NCBI RefSeq assembly: GCF_039543825.1
Contig: NZ_BAABKM010000002.1
Location: 2,016,133 to 2,080,132, forward strand
Reading direction: 5' to 3'
DNA length: 64,000 bases
Source: Nocardioides conyzicola
GTDB taxonomy: Bacteria > Actinomycetota > Actinomycetes > Propionibacteriales > Nocardioidaceae
Shown: piece by piece, positions 17,150 through 26,032 of the stretch
How the letters are laid out: every line of letters starts with the position of its first letter
Position numbering within the stretch: the stretch's first letter is position 1
The notes under the pieces: model-generated
What the model was told of the DNA's origin: nothing
Databases searched by the model: none
Seen by the model: the letters and a program-made list of their open reading frames with translations, nothing else
Position numbers and translations under genes: made by a program

Positions 17150-18441
17150 ACGCGGACCCGGTCGCCTTCTTCCGCTCGGTCGCGTCGTCGCACGAGCGCT
17201 GCTGCTGGCTCGACGGCGGCGGCGCCCGCGAGTGGTCGGGCCGACGGTCGCTCGTCGGCTGGCTGGCACCCGAGGACGTCTCCCTGACGTACGACGCTGC
17301 CGCGCGGCTGGTCACCCGCCATGCGAACGGCCGGGCCGAGGTGGTCGGCGACGACCCCTTCGTCGTGCTCGAGGCGGAGCTGGCCGCCGGGTCGCCCACC
17401 GACCAGTGGTTCGGCTACTTCGGCTACGCCTGCCGGCCGGACCTGCCCGCGTCGTACGGCTCCGGCCTGCCCGACGCCGTGTGGATGCGGCCGAGCCAGG
17501 TACGGCTCTTCGACCACGAGGTTCTCGGGCACTTCACGAGGTTCTCGGGCACTGCAGAGGCCCAGAAGTTCAGGGATACCCGGTCAACCGGGTATCCCTG
17601 GGATGCCCCCTCGACCTACGCCACCGCCTTCCAGCAGGTCCAGGAGCAGCTCCACGCCGGCAACAGCTACGAGGTCAACCTGACCTACCGCATGGCGACG
17701 CAGAGCGACCTCGACCCGGTGACGGCGTACCTCCGGCTGCGCGAGCTCAACCCCGCGCCGTACGCCGGGTTCGTCCAGCACGACGTGCCGGGCGCACGCG
17801 CCTGGCTGCTCAGCTCCAGCCCCGAGCGGTATGCACTGGTCGGGGCCGACCGGACGCTGGAGACCAAGCCGATCAAGGGCACCACGCCCCGCGGCGCCAC
17901 GGTCGCGGAGGACGAGGAGCTCAGGCGGCAGCTCGCGAGCGACCCGAAGACACGTGCCGAGAACCTGATGATCGTCGACCTGCTCCGCAACGACCTGTCG
18001 ATGGTGTGCGAGCCCGGCACGGTCGAGGTCCCGACGCTGATGGACGTCGAGTCCTACGAGTCCGTGCACCAGCTGGTCAGCACCGTCCGCGGGCGACTCC
18101 GCCCGGAGGTCACCACCGTGCAAGCACTCCGCGCGCTCTTCCCCGCCGGCTCGATGACCGGTGCGCCCAAGCTGCGCACCATGCAGGTGATCGAGGACGT
18201 CGAGGAGACGCCGCGCGGCCCGTACGCCGGGGCCTTCGGCTGGATCAGCGCCGACGGTCGGGCCGACCTCGGGGTGGTGATCCGGAGCCTGATGACCGCC
18301 GGCGACGGCCGCTACCTGCTCGGCACCGGCGGCGGGATCACGGTCCGCTCCGACGTCGACGGCGAGTGGGCCGAGTCCCACTGGAAGGCCGAGCGGCTCC
18401 TCGCCGCGTTGGCATCATGGTCCGGTGACGACGATGGCTGA
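17146..18441 (+). CDS. pabB: Aminodeoxychorismate synthase component I, with an internal palindromic insertion
   Basis: A 431-residue chorismate-utilising enzyme. The C-terminal catalytic domain is complete: AGNSYEVNLTYRM, LLSSSPERYALV, ETKPIKGTTPRG with the key lysine, NLMIVDLLRNDLS, FPAGSMTGAPKLRTM and GTGGGITVRSD. It acts with PabA on chorismate in the cytoplasm. Between the N-terminal domain and the chorismate domain (about residues 122-148) lies an unusual stretch, FTRFSGTAEAQKFRDTRSTG. It is encoded by a 20-base tandem repeat and a perfect 14-base inverted repeat, less GC-rich than the rest. The frame stays open across it, so the protein is probably still functional with an extra surface loop. 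Confidence 0.88.
   Translation: MNADPVAFFRSVASSHERCCWLDGGGAREWSGRRSLVGWLAPEDVSLTYDAAARLVTRHANGRAEVVGDDPFVVLEAELAAGSPTDQWFGYFGYACRPDLPASYGSGLPDAVWMRPSQVRLFDHEVLGHFTRFSGTAEAQKFRDTRSTGYPWDAPSTYATAFQQVQEQLHAGNSYEVNLTYRMATQSDLDPVTAYLRLRELNPAPYAGFVQHDVPGARAWLLSSSPERYALVGADRTLETKPIKGTTPRGATVAEDEELRRQLASDPKTRAENLMIVDLLRNDLSMVCEPGTVEVPTLMDVESYESVHQLVSTVRGRLRPEVTTVQALRALFPAGSMTGAPKLRTMQVIEDVEETPRGPYAGAFGWISADGRADLGVVIRSLMTAGDGRYLLGTGGGITVRSDVDGEWAESHWKAERLLAALASWSGDDDG
17515..17600 (+). repeat. Tandem repeat plus perfect palindrome inserted within pabB
   Basis: A 20-base unit starting CACGAGGTTCTCGGGCACT occurs twice in tandem (17515-17534 and 17535-17554, one difference in the last base). It is followed by the perfect inverted repeat CAGGGATACCCGGT (17571-17584)/ACCGGGTATCCCTG (17587-17600), with a two-base centre. 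An imperfect pairing of TTCTCGGGC with GCCCAGAA links the two parts. Together they look like a small mobile palindromic (REP/RPE-like) element captured in frame. Confidence 0.6.
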
Positions 18442-19612
18442 GCCGGTGCCTGAGGAGCGGCACGCGTCCTGGCTGGAGCTCTTCTTCGACCTGGTCGCGG
18501 TCGCCGGGATCGGCGCGCTCGCCCACCTCCTCGAGGCCGACGACTCCAGCACCGGCCTCGCGATCTACGTGATCGCCTTCGCGGCCATCTGGACGATCTG
18601 GGCCTGCTTCACGCTCTACTCCAACATCCGGGGCGAGGCCGTGCGGACCTCGACGATGCTGCTCGGGATGGCCGTCCTCGGCGTGATGATCGCGGCCATC
18701 CCCGAGATCCGCGCCGAGCACGCCACGGCGTTCGCGATCGCGTACGTCGTCGGCCGGATGATCGCCGCGCGTCCCTGGCAGCGGAGCACGGTGGTCGTGG
18801 ACCTGCCGGTGGTCCAGGCGACCTTCGGCGTGATCCCGTGGGTGGTGTCCTGGTGGTTCGACGGCACCGTCCAGTACGCCCTGTGGGCGGCGGGGCTGGG
18901 CATCGACCTGCTGCTCCAGCTCACCACGACCCGCGACGAGCTGCTCACCAAGACCCAGGCCCGCCTCGACCGGATCCTCGCGGGCCGCAAGAACGCGCCG
19001 CCCCAGCGCGGCGGTCCGCGCGGCCCCCGCGAGATCCCCGCGACGATCAGCGCCGCCGACTCCGACGTCCCTCTGCTGGGCGAGCGTCTCGGCCTCTTCG
19101 TGCTGATCGTGCTGGGCGAGGGGCTGGTGCAGATCATCGACGCCGCCAGCGAGACCGAGTGGGACCGACCGCTCGCGGTCACGGGTGCCGGTGCGTTCGC
19201 CCTGGTCTTCGGGCTCTGGGGCCTCGGCGTCCGCTACGGGTACGCCGGAGTCGCGCTGCTCCCCGAGCGCGGGCTGGCGCCCCGGCTGTCCTGGTCCGCG
19301 CACCTGGTCGCGACCATGGCCCTGGCCACCGTCGTCGCGGTGCTCGGTGGCCTGGTCGCCGAGCCGGGCGAGGAGCCCAGCGACCACGTCCGCTGGCTGG
19401 TCGTGACGGCGTACGCCGGCTACGCGCTGCTGGCGGTCGCCGTCCACGTCGTACGCCGTGACCTCCCGCGCGCCGCGTGCGTCGGCGTACCGTTCGCGGT
19501 CGCCGCCGCGGTCGTGGCCCTCGCGCCGGGGATCGCGGCCGAGGGCGTGGTCTGGACCCTGGCCGCCGGCGTGCTGGTCGCGGTCGTCGCTCACCGCCGC
19601 GTCATCCCGTAG
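18425..19612 (+). CDS. ltrA: Low temperature requirement protein A (LtrA family)
   Basis: A 395-residue membrane protein with about ten hydrophobic helices. Its N-terminal signature SWLELFFDLVAVAGIGALAH matches the LtrA family (W-x-ELFFDL), and GERLGLFVLIVLGEGLVQII is the second hallmark. A charged cytoplasmic loop (about 170-210, rich in Arg/Pro/Gly) divides the two halves. LtrA was named from a cold-sensitive Listeria mutant; the biochemical function is unknown. The GTG start at 18425 lies 17 bases inside the end of pabB, and an ATG at 18434 is an alternative start. Confidence 0.88.
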   Translation: MTTMAEPVPEERHASWLELFFDLVAVAGIGALAHLLEADDSSTGLAIYVIAFAAIWTIWACFTLYSNIRGEAVRTSTMLLGMAVLGVMIAAIPEIRAEHATAFAIAYVVGRMIAARPWQRSTVVVDLPVVQATFGVIPWVVSWWFDGTVQYALWAAGLGIDLLLQLTTTRDELLTKTQARLDRILAGRKNAPPQRGGPRGPREIPATISAADSDVPLLGERLGLFVLIVLGEGLVQIIDAASETEWDRPLAVTGAGAFALVFGLWGLGVRYGYAGVALLPERGLAPRLSWSAHLVATMALATVVAVLGGLVAEPGEEPSDHVRWLVVTAYAGYALLAVAVHVVRRDLPRAACVGVPFAVAAAVVALAPGIAAEGVVWTLAAGVLVAVVAHRRVIP

Positions 19613-19626
19613 TCACACAACGGGTC

Positions 19627-19632
19627 TACCCT
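19627..19632 (+). promoter_or_regulatory. Leaderless-type -10 element of zwf
   Basis: TACCCT ends seven bases before the ATG at 19640. A GGAGG lies only one base from the ATG, too close to act as a normal ribosome binding site. Confidence 0.5.
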
Positions 19633-19639
19633 CGGAGGC

Positions 19640-21082
19640 ATGGAGAACCCGCACGTCATCGTGCTCTTCGGTGCCACCGGCGACCTGGCCCGCCGCAAGC
19701 TGTTGCCCGGCATGCTGCGCCTGTGGGAGGCCGGCCTGCTCGACGACTCCCGCATCGTCGGCACGTCGCTCGAGGACATCGACACCGAGACCTTCGTCAA
19801 GATCGCGCGGAGCTCGTGCGACGAGTTCGGTCACCGACCCGTGACGGACGAGCGCTGGGAGCCGTTCTCGGAGATGCTGACCTACGTGCCGCAGTCCGCC
19901 GGCCCCGAGGCGCTGGCCGCCGCGGTGCGCGAGGCCGAGGCCAAGGTGACGCAGCCCGGCCGCGAGACCAACTTCCTGCACTACCTGAGTGTGCCGCCGA
20001 AGGCCGCCCTCGACGTGGTCCGCCAGCTCGACGAGGCCCACCTGGTCGAGCGCTCCCGGATCATCATGGAGAAGCCGTTCGGCACCGACCTCAAGAGCGC
20101 GAGGAAGCTCAACGCACGGCTCCACCAGGTCTTCGACGAGTCGCAGATCTTCCGGATCGACCACTTCCTCGGCAAGGAGGCGGCGCAGAACATCCTGGCC
20201 TTCCGCTTCGCCAACGGCCTCTTCGAGCCGATCTGGAACCGCAACTTCATCGACCACGTGCAGATCGACGTGCCCGAGACCCTCGGCCTCGAGGACCGTA
20301 CCAAGTTCTACGAGTCGACCGGCGCCTACCGCGACATGGTGGTCACCCACCTGATGCAGGTGCTCGCCTTCATGGCGATGGAGCCGCCCACCTCGCTGGC
20401 GCCGGGACCGATCAGCGACGAGAAGAACAAGGTCTTCCGCTCGATGCGGCCGCTCGAGCCGCACAACGTCGTCCGCGGGCAGTACAGCGGCTACCGCCAG
20501 CACCACGACACCGCCGACGACTCCGACACCGAGACGTTCGTGGCGCTCAAGGTCGAGATCGACAACTGGCGCTGGGCGGGCGTGCCGTTCTTCCTGCGCA
20601 CCGGCAAGAAGATGGCGGAGGGCGCGCGGATCATCTCGATCGCGTTCAAGGAGCCCCCGCTGACGATGTTCCCGTCCGGCTCCAACGCCGGGACGCAGGG
20701 CCCCGACCACCTCACCTTCGACCTGGCCGACCAGTCGAAGATGTCGCTGTCGTTCTACGGCAAGCGGCCCGGTCCGGGCATGAAGCTCGAGAAGCTCTCG
20801 ATGCAGTTCGCGACCCACGACACGAGCTCCGCCGGTGCCGTGCTGGAGGCCTACGAACGGCTGATCCACGACGCGATCCGGGGCGACCACACGCTGTTCA
20901 CCACCGCCGACGGCATCGAGACGCTGTGGGAGAAGTCCGCGCCGCTGATCGAGAACCCCGCGCCGGTGCGTGCGTACTCGCCCGGCAGCTGGGGGCCCAA
21001 CGCGATCCACCAGCTGATCGCGCCGCACGCCTGGCGACTGCCGTTCGAGCGCTCCTGGCGCGACCCCAACGCGACCGGCTAG
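19640..21082 (+). CDS. zwf: Glucose-6-phosphate 1-dehydrogenase
   Basis: A 480-residue enzyme of the oxidative pentose phosphate pathway: glucose 6-phosphate to 6-phosphogluconolactone with NAD(P)+. The nucleotide-binding motif GATGDLARRKLLP is at residues 11-23. The substrate and active-site signature RIDHFLGKE begins at about 172, with EKPFGTDL ahead of it and FFLRTGKKMAEGA further on. It stands alone: no 6-phosphogluconate dehydrogenase, transaldolase or OpcA is beside it. It is therefore probably a second or unlinked copy rather than the pentose-pathway operon version. Confidence 0.95.
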   Translation: MENPHVIVLFGATGDLARRKLLPGMLRLWEAGLLDDSRIVGTSLEDIDTETFVKIARSSCDEFGHRPVTDERWEPFSEMLTYVPQSAGPEALAAAVREAEAKVTQPGRETNFLHYLSVPPKAALDVVRQLDEAHLVERSRIIMEKPFGTDLKSARKLNARLHQVFDESQIFRIDHFLGKEAAQNILAFRFANGLFEPIWNRNFIDHVQIDVPETLGLEDRTKFYESTGAYRDMVVTHLMQVLAFMAMEPPTSLAPGPISDEKNKVFRSMRPLEPHNVVRGQYSGYRQHHDTADDSDTETFVALKVEIDNWRWAGVPFFLRTGKKMAEGARIISIAFKEPPLTMFPSGSNAGTQGPDHLTFDLADQSKMSLSFYGKRPGPGMKLEKLSMQFATHDTSSAGAVLEAYERLIHDAIRGDHTLFTTADGIETLWEKSAPLIENPAPVRAYSPGSWGPNAIHQLIAPHAWRLPFERSWRDPNATG

Positions 21083-21085
21083 GGA

Positions 21086-21934
21086 CTAGACCCGCGTCGC
21101 GCGCCGCTGGCCGTCGTCGGAGTACTCGACGCCGCCCATGTCCACCGTGCGCTGCGCGTTGGCGAGCGCGGCGACCGTGACGGTGCCGAGCGGTCCGACC
21201 CGGTCGAAGACGGCGGTGGTGCCGGACGCGATGCCGTCGTGCTCGACCCGGTCGGTCGCGAGCAGGCCGATCTCCACCCCGACCGGCGTCCGCGCGAGCG
21301 TCAGCGCGATGTCGGTGTTGATGTACTCGACGCCGTTCGAGCCCCAGTTGGTCACCATGCTGGCGCCGTCGGCGGCGGCCGCGACGGCCTGGAACGGCGT
21401 GAGCGGCTCGTCCGGCACCACGGGGATCGCGCTGCTCCAGGAGGCCTTGCGGTCGGCGTTCTGGTGCTCGGTGAAGTTCTGCGACCACGGCGACGAGGAC
21501 CGCAGGTAGGGCACCCGCGGCTCGTCGGTCTCCGGTGCCACGTCGAGCGGCGGCGGGGAGGGCCGGTCGTCCGGCTGCCAGACCTCGCCCGGCGCGGTGG
21601 CCGACGGCTTCAGGAACGTCGCCGACGCCCGTGCCACCCGTACGTCGCCCTGCGTCAGCGTCACGTCGACCAGGCAGATCCGCGACCCCTCGCGGACCAC
21701 CGACGTCTCGAACGTGCAGGGCCGCATCCGCGCCGCCTTGAAGAGGTCCACCACCCACCGCGCCGGCCGCAGGTCGGTGCGGCCGGTCGCCTCCAGGCAC
21801 TGCTCGGCGGCCCGCGCGAGGGCGCCGCTCACGGCCACCCCGTGCAGCTGGTCGTCGCTCCACATGCTGCAGGCGAGCGCGGTCGGGACGAGGTCGTCCC
21901 CGTCGTGGGTGAAGAAGGAGATCTCGTCGGTCAC
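21086..21934 (-). CDS. Acyl-CoA thioesterase family protein (double hotdog)
   Basis: A 282-residue protein resembling actinobacterial TesB-like/4HBT_3 thioesterases. The N-terminal hotdog contains DQLHGVAVSGALARAAEQCL and the second half ends VGPLGTVTVAALANAQRTVDMGG. ASWSSAIPVVPDEPLTPFQAVAAAADGAS includes the Asp/Gln/Thr region typical of TesB. I start it at GTG 21934, which overlaps the lipoprotein stop by four bases; the open frame upstream is a shadow of that gene. It is the last gene of the response regulator-kinase-lipoprotein operon. The substrate is unknown. Confidence 0.75.
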   Translation of the reverse strand: MTDEISFFTHDGDDLVPTALACSMWSDDQLHGVAVSGALARAAEQCLEATGRTDLRPARWVVDLFKAARMRPCTFETSVVREGSRICLVDVTLTQGDVRVARASATFLKPSATAPGEVWQPDDRPSPPPLDVAPETDEPRVPYLRSSSPWSQNFTEHQNADRKASWSSAIPVVPDEPLTPFQAVAAAADGASMVTNWGSNGVEYINTDIALTLARTPVGVEIGLLATDRVEHDGIASGTTAVFDRVGPLGTVTVAALANAQRTVDMGGVEYSDDGQRRATRV

Positions 21935-22497
21935 GGGGACATTGTGGGGGACTGCCCCGGCGTCGACGTCGGCGCGGCCTCGGCGAGGGCCGCGAGCAGC
22001 GCCTTCGTGCCGGTCACGACCTGCGCGCGGTCGTACGGCGTCGGCTGGGCGGCGTTGACGCTCTGCACCAGGCCGCCGGTCTGGACGAACCCGGTGACCA
22101 GCACGCCGGCCTTCTTCGCGCTCACGACCAGGCGGGCGGAGTCGGCACCCGCGACGTCGACGGGCTTCAGCTGCGCGCCGGTCGCGCCCATGGCGTCGAG
22201 CGCCGCGTCCAGGCCGCCGTCGAAGTAGAGGTAGCTGACGTCGTACGCCGCGCCGCCCTTGGCCGCCGGGGTGAACGTGCACCGCGGTGCGTCGGCGGTC
22301 CCCGCGTTCTCGTCCACGTCCGCGCCGACCAGACGGCTGACGGCCTTGGCCGTGAGCGCGTCGCAGGGGCTCCAGCCGACGCCGGCGATGGCGGAGGCGT
22401 CGGGCGAGGACGCGGTGGACGGGTCGGAGCCGTCGGAGGAGCAGCCGGCGAGGACGGTCGCCGCGGCCGTCGCGGCGACCAGCATCAGGGCGCGCAT
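21931..22497 (-). CDS. Putative lipoprotein (DUF3558-like)
   Basis: A 188-residue secreted lipoprotein. The signal peptide ends in the lipobox LAGC (Cys18), followed by a Ser/Asp-rich linker. The mature domain has WSPCDALTAKAVSRLVG and, about 35 residues on, RCTFTPA. This spacing of two cysteines resembles DUF3558 lipoproteins of actinobacteria. Its ATG shares one base with the histidine kinase stop (TGATG), so expression is coupled to the two-component pair. It may be an accessory or target of that sensor at the cell surface; function is unknown. Confidence 0.75.
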   Translation of the reverse strand: MRALMLVAATAAATVLAGCSSDGSDPSTASSPDASAIAGVGWSPCDALTAKAVSRLVGADVDENAGTADAPRCTFTPAAKGGAAYDVSYLYFDGGLDAALDAMGATGAQLKPVDVAGADSARLVVSAKKAGVLVTGFVQTGGLVQSVNAAQPTPYDRAQVVTGTKALLAALAEAAPTSTPGQSPTMSP

Positions 22498-23912
22498 CAG
22501 GCCGGGGTCCAGTCCGGGACGGGCGAGGCGGCGCCGGGCAGCCACAGGGTGAGGCGGGCGCCGCCGCTGGGCGCGTCGTCGGCGGTGACGTAGCCGGAGT
22601 GGCGCTCGGCGACCTGCCGGACGATCGAGAGCCCGAGCCCGGAGCCGGACATCCCGCGCGACTCCTGCGAGCGGTAGAACCGGTCGAAGACGTGCGGACG
22701 GTCGGCGGCGGCGATGCCCGGTCCCTCGTCGTCCACCGTGAGGGTGCCGTCGAGCAGCCGCACCGTGACCCGGCCGTTCTCCGGGCTCCACTTGGCGGCG
22801 TTGTCGAGGAGGTTGGTGACCGCCCGCTCGAGCCCGGCGGACTCCCCGATCACGTACCAGGGCGACATCTCGATGTCGAAGGACAGGCCGGGCGCCCGGC
22901 GGCGGACCCGTGCGATCACGCGGTCGACCAGCTCCGGGACGTCGACCGGCTCGACCACGTGGGTGAGGGGCTCGTCGCGAGCCAGCTCGACGAGGTCGCC
23001 GATCAGCGTGGTGAGCTCCTCGATCTGCGCGTGCACGTCGTCGAGCAGCTCCGCCCGCGCCTCGGGCGGGAGCCCGACGCCGTCGGTCCCGTCCACCTGG
23101 CTGAGCAGGTCGAGGTTGGTGCGCAGCGAGGTGAGCGGCGTGCGCAGCTCGTGGCCGGCGTCGGCCACCAGCTGGCGCTGCCGGTCGCGGGAGGCGGCGA
23201 GGGCCGCGAGCATCTGGTTGAACGCGAGGGCCAGGCGGGCGATCTCGTCGTCGCCCTCCACGGGCAGCGGACGCAGGTCCTCGGTGCGGGCGATGTGCTC
23301 GGCGGCGTCGGTGAGCCGGCGGACCGGACGCAGGCCGTTGCGAGCCACACCCCAGCCCGCAAGGCCTGCGCCGATCACCCCCGCGAGGCCGAAGAGCAGC
23401 ATCACGGTCCCGAGCTTCGCCAGCAGCGCCTCCTGGGAGTCGAGGGGCTGCATGATCACCATCGTCGAGCCGTCGTCGCGGTGCACCGCCGCCATCCGCC
23501 ACCGGGTGCCGTTGCTGCTGACCGTCCGGATCGAGGACTTCTTCAGGTCCTTGGCCACGGCTTCCTCGGGGGCGCCCATCAGCCGCTTCATCTCGGCGGT
23601 GTCCTGGGCGCGCACCACGCTGCCGCCGACGCTGTCGAGGCAGGCCACCCAGACGTCCGAGGCGCCGAAGTACTCCGCAGGCACCTCCAGCCTGGGGTCG
23701 CACACGATGGCGGTCTTGGTGGTCTCGGCGCGGTGCATCAACGAGTCGTCCAGCGTCGCCTGCAGCTGCATCCGCACGGTGATGTAGGCGCCGAGCGCCA
23801 TCAGCGCGACCGTGGCTCCGGCCGCGAGCGTGGTCAGGATCGTGACCCGGGAGGCGAGCGACCTGCGGTAGTGCCAGCGGCCGTCCGGGTCGGGAGGTGG
23901 CAGGACGGTCAC
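22497..23912 (-). CDS. Sensor histidine kinase (MprB-like)
   Basis: A 471-residue membrane kinase. The first helix is at about 23-45, an extracytoplasmic sensor domain spans 46-165, the second helix is at about 168-190, and a HAMP domain follows. The HisKA phospho-acceptor is His254 in [14 protein letters not shown]. The ATPase domain has the N box ([11 protein letters not shown]), the G1 box (VDDEGPGI), the F box and the G2 box (GSGLGLSIV). The GTG start at 23912 overlaps the stop of the response regulator by four bases. The architecture and pairing match the MprAB envelope-stress system of mycobacteria, though the signal cannot be read from the sequence. Confidence 0.92.
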   Translation of the reverse strand: MTVLPPPDPDGRWHYRRSLASRVTILTTLAAGATVALMALGAYITVRMQLQATLDDSLMHRAETTKTAIVCDPRLEVPAEYFGASDVWVACLDSVGGSVVRAQDTAEMKRLMGAPEEAVAKDLKKSSIRTVSSNGTRWRMAAVHRDDGSTMVIMQPLDSQEALLAKLGTVMLLFGLAGVIGAGLAGWGVARNGLRPVRRLTDAAEHIARTEDLRPLPVEGDDEIARLALAFNQMLAALAASRDRQRQLVADAGHELRTPLTSLRTNLDLLSQVDGTDGVGLPPEARAELLDDVHAQIEELTTLIGDLVELARDEPLTHVVEPVDVPELVDRVIARVRRRAPGLSFDIEMSPWYVIGESAGLERAVTNLLDNAAKWSPENGRVTVRLLDGTLTVDDEGPGIAAADRPHVFDRFYRSQESRGMSGSGLGLSIVRQVAERHSGYVTADDAPSGGARLTLWLPGAASPVPDWTPA

Positions 23913-24613
23913 GATTCCTTCAGCACGTAGCCGACACCGCGCACGGTGTGGATCAGCCGGGACTCGCCCTCCGCCTCGGTCTTGCGGCGCAGGTAGCCGA
24001 CGTACACCTCGAGCGAGTTGGCCGTCGTCGGGAAGTCGTAGCCCCACACCTCCTCGAGGATGAAGGACCGCTCCAGCACCCGCCGCGGCCGGCGCAGGAA
24101 CATCTCGAGCAGCGTGAACTCCGTGCGCGTCAGCTCGATCGCGCGCTCGCCGCGCCGCACCTCGCGGGTGGCGATCTCCATGGTGAGGTCGGAGAAGCCG
24201 AGGACCTCGTCCTCGTCGTCGTCACGGGGTACGGCGCGCCGCAGCAGCGCCCGCAGCCGGGCGAGCAGCTCCTGGAGGGCGAACGGCTTCGTCAGGTAGT
24301 CGTCGGCACCGGCGTCGAGGCCCTCGACGCGGTCGCCGACGGCGTCGCGCGCCGTGAGGACGATGATCGGCAGGTCGTTGCCGGCCTTGCGCAGCGCCTT
24401 GGTCGCCTCGAGCCCGTCGAGCCGCGGCATCATCACGTCCATCACGACGACGTCGGGGTCGGTGGCGGCGATGCGGGCGAGGGCCTCGGCGCCGTCGCCG
24501 GCGAGCGAGACGTCGTACCCGTTGAACTCGAGGGAGCGTCGCAGCGACTCACGGACCGCCTTGTCGTCGTCGACGACGAGGACCCGGGGGCGGGGAAGGG
24601 GCGTGCTGCTCAC
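23909..24613 (-). CDS. OmpR/PhoB-family response regulator (MprA-like)
   Basis: A 234-residue regulator. The receiver domain has the acidic pocket (VVDDD), phospho-acceptor Asp59 in [12 protein letters not shown], and Lys109 in YLTKPF. The winged-helix DNA-binding domain ends with the typical [15 protein letters not shown] and [13 protein letters not shown]. It is first in an operon with its kinase, a lipoprotein and a thioesterase. The GTG start has CAGAGT six bases upstream, which may be a weak leaderless -10. Direct CTCAG repeats just upstream suggest autoregulation. Confidence 0.93.
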   Translation of the reverse strand: MSSTPLPRPRVLVVDDDKAVRESLRRSLEFNGYDVSLAGDGAEALARIAATDPDVVVMDVMMPRLDGLEATKALRKAGNDLPIIVLTARDAVGDRVEGLDAGADDYLTKPFALQELLARLRALLRRAVPRDDDEDEVLGFSDLTMEIATREVRRGERAIELTRTEFTLLEMFLRRPRRVLERSFILEEVWGYDFPTTANSLEVYVGYLRRKTEAEGESRLIHTVRGVGYVLKES

Positions 24614-24635
24614 GGCTCCACTCTGCCAGCCCCGC

Positions 24636-24651
24636 CTGAGTCGGTACTGAG
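24636..24651 (-). promoter_or_regulatory. Direct-repeat candidate operator upstream of the response regulator
   Basis: On the minus strand CTCAG occurs twice, 11 bases start to start (CTCAGTACCGACTCAG), 23 bases ahead of the regulator start. OmpR-family regulators bind direct repeats with about one helical turn of spacing, and the mycobacterial MprA box is described as 8-base repeats separated by 3 bases. Autoregulation is inferred. Confidence 0.4.
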
Positions 24652-24659
24652 AACAGATC

Positions 24660-25538
24660 TCAGAGGTACGTCGCGGCTGCCTGCGCGGCGCGGGCGGCGT
24701 ACCCGCCGCCGAAGTGGCAGGCGTGCACCAGCAGCGGGAAGATCTGGTGCAGCGCCGCGCGGTCCTGCCAGCCGTCGGCCAGCGGCCGGGTGTCGGAGCA
24801 GGCCTCGGCGTAGGCGTCGAGCACGCGCGGCAGGTGGGGCAGGCCGAAGAGCGTGAGCATCGCCAGGTCGGCCTCGCGGTGCCCGCCGTACGCCGCCGGG
24901 TCGATCATCCAGACCCGGCCGTCGAGGCCCCAGAGCACGTTGCCGTTCCAGAGGTCGCCGTGCAGGCGCGACGGCGGCTCGTCGGGCACCAGGCCGGGCA
25001 GCTTGGCGACGAGGGCCTCGATCGTCGCGGCGTCCTGGTCCTCGGCGGCACCGCGGTCCCGGGCCAGCTTGAGGTAGGGCAGCACGCGCCGTACGGCGTA
25101 GAACTCGCCCCACGAGTCCGCCGGCCGGTTGGGCAGCGGGAGCTTGCCGATGTAGCCGTCGCTCTCGGCCCCGAACGTGTCGGCGCCGGCGGCGTGGGTG
25201 GCGGCCAGCTCGCGGCCGAAGGTGGCCGCCGCGTCGATGGACTGCTTGCCCGGCTCGATCCACCGGATGATCACGCACTCGTGGTCGGCGCCCAGCACCT
25301 CGGGCACCGGGGCGCCGCCGGCGGCCGTCGCCTCGCCCAGCCAGCGCAGGCCGGCGGCCTCGTCGGTGAAGAAGTCCTCGGGGGCGTGCGGGAGGGTCTT
25401 CATCAGCGCCGTGGTGCCGTCGCTGAGCCGCAGCCGGGTCGCGGTCGCGATGTCGCCGCCGGCGACGGGAGCCGTCGCGATCACCGACGTCCCGAGGAGC
25501 TCCTCGGCACGTCGGGCCACCAGCGGCTGCCGGGTCAC
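24660..25538 (-). CDS. Fructosamine kinase family protein
   Basis: A 292-residue protein-kinase-fold enzyme. An N-terminal lobe with [17 protein letters not shown] and ALMKTLP supplies the ATP lysine. The catalytic loop is [13 protein letters not shown] (HGD at 193-195) and the metal-binding aspartate is Asp213 in [17 protein letters not shown], all hallmarks of fructosamine-3-kinase/ketosamine kinases. These phosphorylate Amadori products on proteins or amino acids so that they decompose (deglycation). Its GTG start overlaps the phosphatase gene by four bases; a bacterial fructosamine kinase next to a low-molecular-weight phosphatase is a common pairing. Confidence 0.9.
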   Translation of the reverse strand: MTRQPLVARRAEELLGTSVIATAPVAGGDIATATRLRLSDGTTALMKTLPHAPEDFFTDEAAGLRWLGEATAAGGAPVPEVLGADHECVIIRWIEPGKQSIDAAATFGRELAATHAAGADTFGAESDGYIGKLPLPNRPADSWGEFYAVRRVLPYLKLARDRGAAEDQDAATIEALVAKLPGLVPDEPPSRLHGDLWNGNVLWGLDGRVWMIDPAAYGGHREADLAMLTLFGLPHLPRVLDAYAEACSDTRPLADGWQDRAALHQIFPLLVHACHFGGGYAARAAQAAATYL

Positions 25539-26029
25539 GTCCGGTCGGCCCAGGGGCGTTCGTGACGCAGCGCGTCGATGATCGCGGACGCCGTCCGTTC
25601 GACCATCGTCAGCACCTCCTCGAAACCGTGGTCCCCACCGTAGTACGGGTCCGGCACGTCGCTCCCGGGTTCGCGGGGGTCGAGGTCGCGGAACTTGCGG
25701 ATGCGGTCGGTGCGCCCGCCCACGTCGGCGAGGTTCGCGTCGTCCATGACGAGGACCAGGTCGACGTCGTCGGCCGGGTCGTGCTGGCGGGCACGGTGCC
25801 GCGAGGCGTCGTACCCGGCGGCGGTCAGCGTCGCCGCCGCCCGCCGGTCCATCGGATCCCCGACGTGCCAGTCACCGGTGCCGGAGCTGGACACCTCGAC
25901 GACGTCGCCGAGCCCGGCATCGGCGAGCCGCTCCTCGAGCACGACGTGGGCCGTCGGGGAGCGGCAGATGTTGCCGAGGCAGACCAGCTCGATGCGGTAG
26001 CTGCCGGGCGTCCGAGCTGCGGGGAGCAC
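25535..26029 (-). CDS. Low-molecular-weight protein-tyrosine phosphatase
   Basis: A 164-residue phosphatase with the CX5R P-loop CLGNICRS (nucleophile Cys17, Arg23) close to the N-terminus. The general acid Asp127 is in VPDPYYGG, and the chain ends soon after, as in the family. It removes phosphate from protein tyrosines, or from small phosphoamino or phosphoketosamine substrates. It is four bases downstream of the holin-like gene and overlaps the fructosamine kinase gene, so the three form an operon. The partner kinase suggests a metabolic rather than a capsule-related role, although capsule-type phosphatases share the fold. Confidence 0.92.
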   Translation of the reverse strand: MLPAARTPGSYRIELVCLGNICRSPTAHVVLEERLADAGLGDVVEVSSSGTGDWHVGDPMDRRAAATLTAAGYDASRHRARQHDPADDVDLVLVMDDANLADVGGRTDRIRKFRDLDPREPGSDVPDPYYGGDHGFEEVLTMVERTASAIIDALRHERPWADRT

Positions 26030-26032
26030 CGG

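Noticed and set aside
17571..17600. Palindrome considered as a CRISPR repeat or a transcription terminator
   Set aside because: There is a single copy with no spacers, and it lies inside the translated pabB frame, where termination would destroy the gene product.
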